Source: Melanocharis versteri
Lineage: Eukaryota; Chordata; Aves; Passeriformes; Melanocharitidae
Direction: 5' to 3'
Assembly: GCA_013397845.1 (NCBI GenBank)
Contig: VZTG01000087.1
Coordinates: forward strand, 1,000,481 to 1,064,480
DNA length: 64,000 bases
Numbering within the stretch: the first letter of the stretch is position 1; every line of letters starts with the position of its first letter. Under the pieces are notes generated by a model. That model saw only the letters and a program-made list of their open reading frames with translations, was not told the origin of the DNA and searched no databases. Below are positions 12,951-23,500 of this stretch, in pieces. The position numbers and the translations under genes were made by a program.

Positions 12951-14874
12951 ATGGAAGAAACTGAGGAGGAAAAAAAGGACGAGGCTGATTATAAAAGGCT
13001 TCACAGTTTTCCTCTGATTAGGGTAAGGAGGGGGATGGATTACACATTTACCAGAGTCAGAGATATGAAAATCTGCCTTCATTCTTACTGTCCTTCTCCC
13101 ACTAAGCAGCTACTGTGAGAACATGTAAACTGATGGTCCTGTGGAGGGATCCTGGTTGTCACTGCTGCTTTCTCCCTGTCCTTGACCTCTCCCAGGGAAA
13201 TCTAATAGCACCGGTGTTCCCCATGTCAGCCAGAGAAAGCCTGGGGCAAAGTGATCCATCAAACAGATTGAGAGCACACTGCCTTTGGAGCCCTCTCCTG
13301 TGTTTTGGATGCAGCTTGCTTTTTGTCTTAGAGAAGCTGGAGCAAAAGATCTTGCTAGCCAGCCAGGTAGCAGCAGCAGCAAAGGCTGTGTAATTTAGAC
13401 TTCTTTGTTACTCATACAGCAATAATCAAGGACTGTGGTTGAAACAGCATTAGTGTGCTTTGCCTTTATCTTACAGCAGAAAACTGGCAAATGTTGTGAT
13501 CTCCTCTTCAAGCTGTGCTTACACAGTGCTAGTTTTCATGTAGTAGAGAAGAATTCCTCATTAGCTGGAGGAATGGTTCACTTATAATGCAGTAAGCTCT
13601 TTTCATATTTACTACATCTAAGCACCTGATAGAGCCAGTGCAGAAGTAAGAGCAACTTACTGTTGTCTTGTGTCCAGCTTTTATTTTTCTGCTTAGTGGT
13701 CTTGTTTGTTTGCTCTTTCCAGCACTCGGACATGCCGGAGGAGATGCGTGTGGAGACCATGGAGCTGTGCGTCACGGCGTGTGAGAAGCATGCCACCAAC
13801 AATGAGGTACCAGCCACCTCCCAGGATGGGCAGCCCACTGTTACTGTAGCTCAGGGAACCTGCAGGAGCAGGGATAAGGGTGCAGGGCAGAGCAGAGTCA
13901 GGTCCTGACATCCTATTGCTCTCTCTCTGCACTGAGCTAGGGTAGAAGGAGGCAAAGAGCTTGGCTAGATCTCAGGTTCAGTTCCCTTGGTCTGCAAGAT
14001 CCGTAACAGCACTTTGCAGAGATTAGTAGTGGTGCTGCCTCCCAAACCATACCTCCTTGCTTATCCTGCTTTCCTGAGACATGCTTCCACTGTTCATAAA
14101 GTGCCCTGTGTCCTGAGGGCTTGGTTCAGAACTGCGTGGAGTCTCTTGTTTTGGGGATGAGTATGTGAAAGTCTGCTAAGTATTCCCTCTTGGCTTTAGG
14201 ACCAAAGTTAAGAGAAAGCATACCCTGCTTTATGGGCAGGGCACCTCCTGTCACTGCAAAATCTGCCTCTTGCCTTTTTTTGGATCAAGCAGGGTGTGAT
14301 CTGGGAGAAGCAAGCCTTTTAAAAGTCAGCCTACTTTCAGTGTTTTGGTAATTAGCTGGAGGGAAAAAAATGGACTCCTGCAAAAATAGCTGCAGCTTAG
14401 TGACCTGAATCTCCTCTCGTGGTCACCACAACCAGCATAACTCCAGCAGCATCTAAAGCAGAACTCTTGCTTCAGACCATGTGAACAACAGAAGTGACGC
14501 AGTTCTTTAATTTCTCCTAGCTGCTGTGCTGGAGGCTGCTAAGACCTGTTCTGCCCTTGGGTGTACCTCTGGGGAGCTCCCAGTTCAGCTGCTATACCTG
14601 TTGCCCATGGCTTGAGCAGTCTTAAAGGGAGAAGACTAGGGGGATGTTTGCATAAAACCTCCCTGGTTGCTTTGTCTCACCCTATGCTCTCTTCCGTAAT
14701 GTTCTCCAGAGCGCTGCCAAGATGATCAAAGAGACGATGGACAAGAAATTTGGGTCCTCCTGGCATGTGGTGATTGGGGAAGGTTTTGGCTTTGAGATCA
14801 CTCACGAGGTGAAGAACCTGCTGTACATGTTCTTTGGTGGGAGCCTGGCTGTGTGTGTCTGGAAGTGCTCCTGA
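12951..14874 (+). CDS. DNAL4: Dynein axonemal light chain 4
   Basis: DNAL4 is an LC8-fold (DYNLL-type) dynein light chain thought to dimerise and dock intermediate-chain peptides in axonemal and neuronal dynein complexes. Coding exons: 12951..13022, 13723..13806, 14710..14874 (TGA at 14872); 24+28+54 = 106 residues, one more than the human protein. The protein begins MEETEEEKKDEADYKRL, then HSDMPEEMRVETMELCVTAC, then AAKMIKETMDKKFGSSWHVV and GEGFGFEITHEVKN, and ends AVCVWKCS. These are the hallmark LC8-family blocks, including the KKFGSSWHVVIGEGFG strand-loop. The ATG lies in a good Kozak setting (gaccATGg). All junctions are GT-AG and phase 0. A domain this compact and conserved leaves little doubt about identity. 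Confidence 0.97.
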
Positions 14875-15870
14875 CCCCTGGCCGGGTCCCAGACTTGCTG
14901 AATACAAGAGATTTCTTCCTGCTCTTGACAAGTTTTGTATGATCTGGAGGTGGGGCTTTATTTTTAATACTTAAATGTCAAGATTTCTTTTTTTCATACT
15001 GACGTAACAGTTCTGTGGGATACATAAAGTTGGTGCGTGTGTGTGTATAAACTTGCTAAACTGTCCTGTCCTTGCTTGTGGGATTTCTCATCTGTCTGTG
15101 GCTCTTTCCTTGGTGTTTGAGCTGGAGCAGGAGGGAAGTGAGGAATAGGTATCTCAGAACACACTGCACAGCAGCACTAGCAGGGGAAAGCAAAAGCAAA
15201 AAGGTGCTATGGTTTTTTTAACTCCCGCTTATTCCACATAGTTTTCCTCTCTCCTCTGCTTTCTCCACTACCATGCAGTATGACTCTGACCAGCACCTGT
15301 CTTTCCTCTCTCTGGATGCTGCTTATACATTCTTCCTCCCTTCTAAGAAGTCTATGCAGACCTGACAGCACCAAGGGTCTCCCTTCAGGCTGCCTGTGGA
15401 GGTGTGAGCCACAGGGAAGCAGTCCCAGCTTGCCCTTCCCTGCTGTTTTGGGAGGGTACAACAGCTGAGCTGCCTGGGTGTAGGAGGTTGCTATGCAAAC
15501 TGCCCCCTCCTTTCTCACCCACAGCACACTGAGACAGCATGAAAACACAGGCGGCTGACGACGCCTGGGGAGTGGGTGAGAGCTCTTTTTAAGGCTCAAA
15601 TGCCTCCTTGTCAGTTTCTGGGGGTGTTGCAAGTGCTGTGTACTTTCAGCATCTTGTTTGGAGGCTGACAGAGGAAGGAGGCTCCATGTGAAATATAACT
15701 TGGTCATAAGAAACCTAATGTCTTTCTGGACTTGCATTCTTTTAGCCTGTTTCATTTTTTAAAGCTGTTGGTGTTGGAGGATCCAATGAGCGTAACTATG
15801 TTACGTGTATGGCTTATTTATAAAACTTGGGGAGCTGTGTTTTTACAATAAAAGTTTAGTAAAATGTCTT
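14875..15870 (+). other. DNAL4: DNAL4 3' UTR
   Basis: Non-coding sequence from the stop to the AATAAA at 15847. A variant CATAAA near 15023 could give a shorter form. A long antisense reading frame (15207-15755) crosses it but does not look like a protein. Confidence 0.7.
15847..15852 (+). terminator. DNAL4: DNAL4 polyadenylation signal AATAAA
   Basis: Canonical AATAAA, followed within 30 bases by a GT-rich tract (gtctttgtgtgc), at the end of an AT-rich 3' UTR. Confidence 0.8.
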
Positions 15871-17477
15871 TGTGTGCATTTATGTAGGTGAAGTAGTTCA
15901 AGAAACATGGAAATAAGTAAGCAATGGTGTAGCACAGGCAGAGGACAGTGACAGATCTCCATCCTGCAGGTTTCCAGTGTGACTCTCATCCTCCCTGTTC
16001 AGTTCCTTTTACCAGTGCAAGCCATGATGGTGAGGAAGGTTGCCAGGCCCCTGGTGCTGCTGGCCACATCCCTCTGTCCAGGCAGCCGTCTAAGCAGTAG
16101 CAGCAAGGGAAGGTAGCTGTGTCTGCTGCCCCACCAGTGTGCCTCGACTCTGACCGTTGGAGTCTCACATTTCTGGCTTCCTTAATTTTCAGATTTCCTA
16201 TCAGAATGTTGCCAGCTGACACCTCTAGTCCATAGTTCAAGTCTGAAGAATCTTTTCTGCATTAATGCCTGTGGTGGATCAACCTGGTCTTAAAATTCCT
16301 TTTGTTCCTTTTCTGAACCTCAAGTGTTATGCTAGAGATGTCCTTTCTCAATTTCATTATGTCAGGAAGCCAGGAATTGGAGTAATATGAAGACAACTAA
16401 GAGTTATTTTAAATTTGGACCATCTGTGCTTGGCTGGGCCAAGGTAGGTTGGTACCGTGATTCCTGCCTCATGATCAGGATTCCTGTGCTGTGTAGAAGA
16501 GCCCAAATCCTTTGAGCTGTCTCGTGTGGTTGCTCTGTGTCCCTCCAGCTGGCTGCCTTTACATGAAGATTGTGCTGTTGATAACACTTTCTGCAGCTGG
16601 CAGGTGGAAAAGATTATTTCCTCTTCTGCAACCTTCTGTCTCCTCTAAATTCAGAGGAAAAGGTAAAGTCTTTGGAATGCCCCATGCTGGAGTGGGATGA
16701 TACCTTCAGCCATACCAGGGTCACTTTAATCGTGCCTCTTTCACACTAATGAATAATTAACTGCTCTGTGCATATGCACAGGCATGCTGGTCACGGGCAT
16801 CTCTGCAGGGTCGTGGTGACCTGCAGATGACCGCAGGGAGCTGCTGACCTCAGCACACAATCTCTTGGACTTGCTGCCTGTTTATCTTCTTGGCCACCAG
16901 CTGACCAAAGCTAATGTCTGCGTGGCCTGCATCGGCAACAAGGCTGAGGCTCCCCAGCCTTCTCAAAGCCTGAGAATGCAAACAGGTTGAGGTGAGCTAG
17001 GTGTGAATGTGCAGCAAGTCAGCTCCCACACTGCCATTCTCGCTAGGTAAGTGCAAGGTGGCTCACAGGAGAGTGGCAGGCTATTTTTGTTCCCGAGGGT
17101 AACAGCATTCCTACAGGAATTTACCATGAAGAGGCAAACCCTTGTTAGCTGGGTTCCCGTCATTGGCATTGTACCTGAAAGCACAAGCCCCAGCCTCCCA
17201 AAATGCGGCTGTGCGTGTCAGGGACCCTGCCCTGAGGCAAGTGTTCAATAAGATCAATTGTCATGCCCCTTGCAAGTTGAGCCATGCTTTGCTGGCCCCT
17301 GTGTGTTAGAAGAAAGGCTTTTGCCCTCCTTTTCCTGTGGAGCTGGAGCATTTTTGGGCATACCTGTAATTTCCAGAGGAGTAAGATTTATGGATCAGAG
17401 ATTGTCCCTTTTCCTGTGTTTTCCCACAAGAGACCCTTCTGTGGCTGATGAACCTGCTGGATCCAGTCCAAAGGAGG
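15871..17477. other. DNAL4 to FAM20C-like intergenic region, left part
   Basis: Nothing gene-like is seen here. Reading frames are short and without consistent splice context. Confidence 0.6.
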
Positions 17478-17920
17478 CCGTGAAGATGATCAGAGGGCTG
17501 GAGCACCTCTGCTGTGAAGACAGGCTGAGAAGGTTGGAGTTGTTCAGCCTGGAGAATAGAAGGTTCTGGGAGAGACCTTATAGCACCTACCAGTTCCTAA
17601 AGGGTGTCAGCAGGAAAGCTGGAGAGGGACTTTTTGGCAGGGCCTGTTGTGATAAATCAAGGGTTAGAGGTTTTAAACTAAGAGGTTTGTTCTAGATTGG
17701 ATGTAGGGAAGAAGTCTTTTGGAATGAGGGTGGTGAAACACTGGAACAGGTTGCCCAGAGAGGTGGTGGGTGCCCCACCCCTGGAAGCATTCAGGGATAG
17801 GTTGGATGAGGGTCTGAACAATATAACCTAGTTCAAGGTGTCCCTCCCTGGTCATTGCAGGGACATTGGACTGGGTGACCCCTAAAGGTCCCTTCCAACC
17901 CAAACTATGATTCCATGAGG
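17478..17920 (+). mobile_element. CR1 LINE, 3' end fragment
   Basis: Another 5'-truncated CR1: agagggctggagcacctctg, then aggctgagaaggttgga, ttgttcagcctggagaa, tggaacaggttgcccagaga, and a terminal gattccatg block. It is in the plus orientation, diverged, and has no coding capacity. Boundaries are approximate. Confidence 0.88.
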
Positions 17921-19079
17921 CTTTGGAGCCTCTAAGGCCTCTACTTTTTCCTATAAAACTTCTCTCAGCTGCTGGAGGATTTTTCCTTATGGATTTTCAG
18001 TGGAAAGCTGGGAAAGTTGGCAACAGTTTGCTTGCTATTGTGTTTCCCTCTCATTTCTTGCCCCCCTGTATATTGCTGCCATTACCCATCAAAGCATCAG
18101 TCTGAGTCAGATGTAGAAAATGAGATGAAAAACACAGAGTGATGGATGGGTGCCAGCCAAAATGACTCTTTCTATCCACCCGTCCCCTAAAGCTGCGATA
18201 GCAGCTTAGAGGCTGTGCCTCATGACTTCATCCCTCCCTGCTGAGGGGAGATGGGAACATCATTATCAGCTGCCGATGAGTCCTGATTTGGAGCCAGCAG
18301 TGAAAATGTCCTCGGATGTAGGGCTCCTCCTCCGCCCCAAGGGTGACTCGAACCTGCTGGGAAGATGGAGGAAGAGCTGAAGGGGGGAGATGAGAAGAAA
18401 GAGGTGCAAATTCAACCACGTCTCTATGATGATGTCATGGCAACAAGGTACATCGAAGTGCTTGTCAGGTGATCGGGGCAGGCTTTGAAGGTCTCCATCT
18501 CTTCTCTGTTGCTGCAGGCTCATGTCTGACTCTCTGAAAAATCTTTTGGTTAATATTTAATGCCAGCATTGAAGTGCTAAGGGTGGCAAATGCCTCACCC
18601 AAACTCCCTGCCTTTGCTTTCCAGTGGGATGCTAAATCAGCATGAGGGGGTAGGATTACAAGTTTCATTATCTGGGAATGGGACCAGCAGTCAGCAGGGT
18701 GGCTTCAGCCCATAGAGTTCCTGTGCCTATCTGACTCTAGGACATGAGAGGAGGTTTCTATCCCCTCCAGGGCAGTTTGGAGCTGGTTTAGGGCACCAGA
18801 AGGAGGAGGTCTCCCTCTCTTCAGGGCTGGCTCTGGAATAAAGAGATCCGTGGCCCTGCTCCGGGAGCCGAGCCCAGCTCCTTTGATGCGATCAGTTAGT
18901 ACACGGAGTTGGTGTTTTGGTTGGTTGGTTGTTGTTTTTCTGAGCCATGACCTAATGATCCCATGTTCCAGCTACAGCCCCTCCTAGGGGCCTTCTGTCT
19001 GCACCGTGTGTCCGGACTGAATTCAGCAAACTTCCCGGAGCAAGACGCTCTGTTCCCCCACTCAGGGAAACCATCTGCT
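17921..19079. other. Intergenic region before the FAM20C-like CpG island
   Basis: No gene is recognised. A short GGTT repeat (ttggttggttggttg) lies near 18917-18931. Confidence 0.55.
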
Positions 19080-19380
19080 CCCCTCCACCAGCTCCTTCTG
19101 CGGGGCTTCGAGCTCGCCAGGCGGGCTGGAAAGCTCTCCTCCTCCTCGCTTGCCCCGGCTCTCCTCGGCCATCTTGCCAGCAGAAGGCTCGGGAACGCGG
19201 GGCTGGCTGAATCTGGGGCGGGGATGGTGTCAGCCGGAGGCGGTTTCCAGGCAACTGTCGCGCCGTGGGACACGCGAGCCAAGAACACCGGGGACACCGC
19301 GTTCCCAGCGCACCGCCTGGGAGGGGACCGAGACACCCGCGGAAGGAGCCGGCACAGGACGGTGCGGAGAGGGTAGTGCA
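19080..19380 (+). promoter_or_regulatory. CpG island, probable promoter of the FAM20C-like gene
   Basis: The block is dense in CpG (many cgcg, gccg and gcgg words), unlike the flanking DNA. It ends about 1.2 kb before the start codon of the FAM20C-like gene and is the only CpG island between DNAL4 and that gene. It contains an imperfect X-box-like word (gtttccaggcaac, 19243-19255). The 209-codon antisense reading frame through it reflects base composition. The transcription start is inferred, not seen. Confidence 0.55.
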
Positions 19381-20555
19381 GGGATGGCAGCAGAGGAGGG
19401 GTCTCCAGAATATCCCCTCCTGCCCACTGATCATCGTACCCTCCCTGGCTGGGAGTGAGGATTTCCAAGCTGGCTGCTGGTGCCTCACACGACAAGGAAG
19501 GACTACATGATGTATGGGATTTCACATACCTTCTGCATCCTTTGGAAGATCAAAGAGAAAAGAAACATTGTGCCAGACTGTACCCCGGCCTCCAGACTTA
19601 TTGCAGGTGGTCCTGTGCTTCTCTGTCCCTTATCAAATACAAAGCTCCATCCCCACAAGTCATGAACCATTTTTGTGCATGCATCCCAGTTCTGTGTCCC
19701 TGGGTGTCACTGAAAAACTGAATTTCTTGTAGGAAGAAATGCTCGTCCCTTCCACAAGCTGCTAGAGCTCCCCGGCACTTGGTGGGTCCCATTGCCGCTC
19801 TGTGCTGGTGCCCCAGGCAGTATCCCCACTCCTGCCTCCCTCCCCTCCCTGCTTTAGAGGCCCTGGGAGCATCCCTACCCATGAAACTCACCTGCCTGGT
19901 CGCCCTTCCTTACACTGCCTGTCCAGCATTTCCCCTCACAGCAATGTCGATACTCACATCCCCTTTGTTTTATCGAGTTTGAGTGGTTTTTGGGAGGGGG
20001 CTTGAGTACAACTGATTTTGAATGGATGGGGGAGGTTGATGAAATTGATTTGGCCGAGCAATGGGAAAAAACTCTTCTAGATTCTGAGAGTGCAGCAATG
20101 ATGAACATGGGGAATGGGGCTACAAAGTGCTCAGCAGGGTGTGTGATGCAGGGGTGCAGAACCATTTTAATGCCCTGTGTTCAAGGAAATGTTCTGCAGC
20201 CCTGTGCTGGTGACAGCACAGACAGCCAGGACAGTGGGGAGTCATCTGCAGCCTTGCAGCTATTGATTTGGAACTTGCCCCGTTCACTCTAACCTTGGCA
20301 GTGCCAGCTCGACCCTTATCAGCGCTGATAAACCCCACCAACAACCTCCTGTCCCATCCTGGTGGTGTCACACTGTGAGGTGCCGTGGTGACAGATCTTT
20401 CCTGCCACTCTGCTCTTGCACCAGTTGCTCTTTTGCTGCGATGCTCTAAATCCAGGAAACCTCTCTCCTATTTTTGCACAGAGGCTGCAGCCACACCAAC
20501 ATTTTTAACCCCCTGTGCGTACCCATCCCTTGCTGAGTGTTTTGTGCGAGGAAGG
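19381..20555 (+). other. FAM20C-like 5' leader / upstream intron
   Basis: Non-coding DNA between the CpG island and the chosen ATG. The frame of the first coding exon is open back to another ATG at 20385, but the 57 residues this would add precede the membrane anchor and do not resemble the family N-terminus. Confidence 0.45.
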
Positions 20556-23500
20556 ATGCGGTGCCGGCTGCAAACGCTTTTCCAGAGGAAATTTAAAATC
20601 AGCCTTCTCTTTCTTCTGCTCCTGGCCCTTCTCGTGCACCTGGTGATGGATTTTGCTCTCCCCACAGCCCACAGGCCGTGTGGCTGTGATACCAAAGCAT
20701 TGAAAGCCACGGGTGTCCCGTCAGGCAGCCCCATGCCGGCCGGACTCAAAAAGCTGAGCCTGCGAATCCTTCAGGATTTCAGTGGAAGCAACGGCTCCTT
20801 GGAGAAAAGTTCCCAGCTACAGGGAGTGGGGCTGCACATAAGGGCTGAAGAGCCAGGAGTCCAACAACAGCATGAAGAGGGGGATGCAAGGTGGACCAAG
20901 GGATCAAAGCTGGCAGCACTCTTCGAGCATCCTCTTTACAACATCCCAGTCCCAGAGGTGACAGAAAAAGACAAGCTATTTATCGTCAACCCCATGGAGA
21001 AGTTCAGCCTGCACAGCAGCGGGAATGATGAATGGTGAGGAACAAGCTCTACCCTAGCTTGCATTTGGGGCATATGTGGATTTGAGAGGACAAGAAGCCG
21101 GGACCAAACATGTAGTTTCCTCCTGTAGATCACCATCCTACCCCAGAGGGGCCCCCATTGCTAAGCATGCTCTTCTCATATCTCAAATCCTCTCTTAGCC
21201 CTGAGTTTTTGGGCTGCTAACCCATAAGCTTGTAGCACACAGCAAAGCCAAAGGAGACTCTTGAATTACTCATTGTATTATGGATATCTATGAGGTGATC
21301 TCCTCAGCTCTTTCCCTTCCCCAATGCAGACTAGCCCTTAGTATCGCTCTCTGTATATGAGGAAGTCCCTGCTCCAGATTTCTAATGAGTTTTATCCCCC
21401 TCTCTCGGTATGTTGAGGATGCAGAGCCTGCAATGTAGGTTGCTTCTAACCATGAGACCATTCCTGTCCTGCATTTTGCAGGATATTTCCTGACCTCTTT
21501 AGGCTCGGCCGTATGGTGAGCTCACTGCTGACAGCTGTCTATTTTTATCTTTGGACTACTAACCTCTAATTAGAAGGGAAGATATTAAAAGCTTTAGCAC
21601 TGTAACACATAGCAGCTTCCATACGGAAAGCACTCCTTCCAAAAGTGGTGCCTGCTAGAACTGGGAGAGAATAAAAGCCAGCTTAAGAGCTGGTTTCCAC
21701 AAATGGGCATTTGCCTTGTCTTTGAGGACCACCTATGGGTAGCCTTGGGTCTGGTTTGATGAAATCGATGCATAGTCTGTGTTTTCCTAGACAGAGACAT
21801 GGATTTGGGTTATAGATGGCCTGGGCTAACTGTCCCATTGCAGTGCCACTGTGTGCTAGCACAGAGGTGGGGCAGATAACCCCAGGCGCTCCCTTGAATG
21901 CCAGCAAACTGCAAATGTGCAGGATGCACAGAGACAGGGATAGTGCTAACCCAAACTTATCCCCCTGGGGAAACCAGGGATGTGTGATGAACCCACCCAT
22001 GAGGAATGGGTTGTTGAGGACGGGAGTTCAGGTCAGTGCTGGGGGTGGCTGGGAAGCCCATCATGCTTCTCCACCCTTGTTCTGTGGACACACTGTGTGT
22101 CCCCAGTAAGCACATGGAAGGGTGCAGCAGATTGTACTCCTGGGAGCTAATCCCTTAGGGAAAAACAGTGAGATGATCTGTTCCAGCAGGCAAATAAACG
22201 CATAGATGAGAGAAGCAGGATCAGCCCAGGGATCTTCCATGGGGGATGGAGGGAAGACACTGTGTCCCATCCAGCCATGCTGGTGGGTCTTCCTGGCTTT
22301 GGGTGGGATCTGCCAGGTGCCAAGAGCCTGGAGGCCATATGGGGCAGGGAGTTCCACCACCATGAAACCTGGAACCCACCCAGAGCTTGGTCTGGGCTTT
22401 CTCCTCACTTCACCCTCCATGCACTGGCTCCCAGGAAGGGCCCGGGGACACGGGACCCGTCCTGTCCCAACTAAAAGCTGTCATTGTTGTTGGGGTGGTG
22501 GTGGCTGTCGGGCTGCAGGGTCAGCAGCAGTAAAGCCGAGACGCTCCTCCCGACAGGGAAGACGGCCTATGACACCTACCCCACCTGGCTCAAATTCCAT
22601 GTCGGCATCAACCGCTACGAGCTGTACCCCCGCCGGGACCCCTTGTTGCCCACGCTCCTCTGGGATTTGGCCACGCAAAGGATCACCAGCTCGGGTACCA
22701 CCTCCCTGCCCACACCCCTCTCCACACCCCTGTCCCGCTGCCTGCTGCCTGCCTCCCTCATCCCCTTGTGCCTCCTTTCAGTCCAGAAGTCCGGCGGGAC
22801 CCAGCTCAAGCTCATCATGACGTTCCCAAACTATGGGCAGGCCCTCTTCAAGCCCATGAAGTGAGTAAAGCCTGGGACAACCCTATACCTCACCCACACG
22901 GTCCTGTTAGGTAGCGAGGGGCCAGAGGGGACCATGGAGGGAGAAATGGAGAAATGCTTCCTGTGTGGCCTCGCTTCAGCACCTCCATCCCAAAACTGAG
23001 GCGAGCAGAATGGTCCCCCTTCCCTGGCCTTCCCTGGCGGTGCTTGCCGCAAACTGGATGCAGCTTGTGATGGGGTAGTGACCTCCAGTGGTGGAAAGAA
23101 GAAGGCGGTCCATGAGGACCATCCAGGACCCTCCAGTCCGTGAGGACTTCTCCACCCTTGAGTTGGAGGCAGGGGTTGCGTGGGAGCCTGGATAGGGGGC
23201 TTGGATGACACCCGTCAGGAAGTGACTGGAGGAGACTGGCTGTGCCTCCAGTATCACCAGGGGATGCAAAGTGAGCGGTGGTTTGGAACTAATCCCATGC
23301 TTGGAGTGACCCCATTCGTGATGATTGCCCGCACCATCCCCTCTCCTTCCAGGCAGACCCGGGACCAGGAGACCCCCATTGATTTCTTCTACTTCTCAGA
23401 CTTTGAGCGGCACAATGCAGAGATCGCAGCCTTCCACCTGGATAGGTGAGCATAAGCTTTGCATCCCACCCTGCCATCCCATACTGGCAAAGCACCAGAG

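Noticed and set aside
15207..15755. 182-codon minus-strand open frame in the DNAL4 3' UTR
   Set aside because: No family resemblance, no promoter-like sequence upstream and no splice partners; a chance antisense frame.
18896..19525. 209-codon minus-strand open frame
   Set aside because: It lies over the CpG island before the FAM20C-like gene. It is Arg/Pro/Ser-rich with no domain or splice context; a base-composition effect.
20385..20555. Upstream ATG extension of the FAM20C-like protein
   Set aside because: It would put 57 residues before the signal anchor; family members begin with a short basic stretch then the anchor, as the ATG at 20556 does.
22548..22561. Pyrimidine-rich acceptor ctcctcccgacag for FAM20C-like exon 2
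   Set aside because: Joining it to the exon 1 donor at 21034 shifts the frame into an early stop; the acceptor at 22518 keeps frame and total length.
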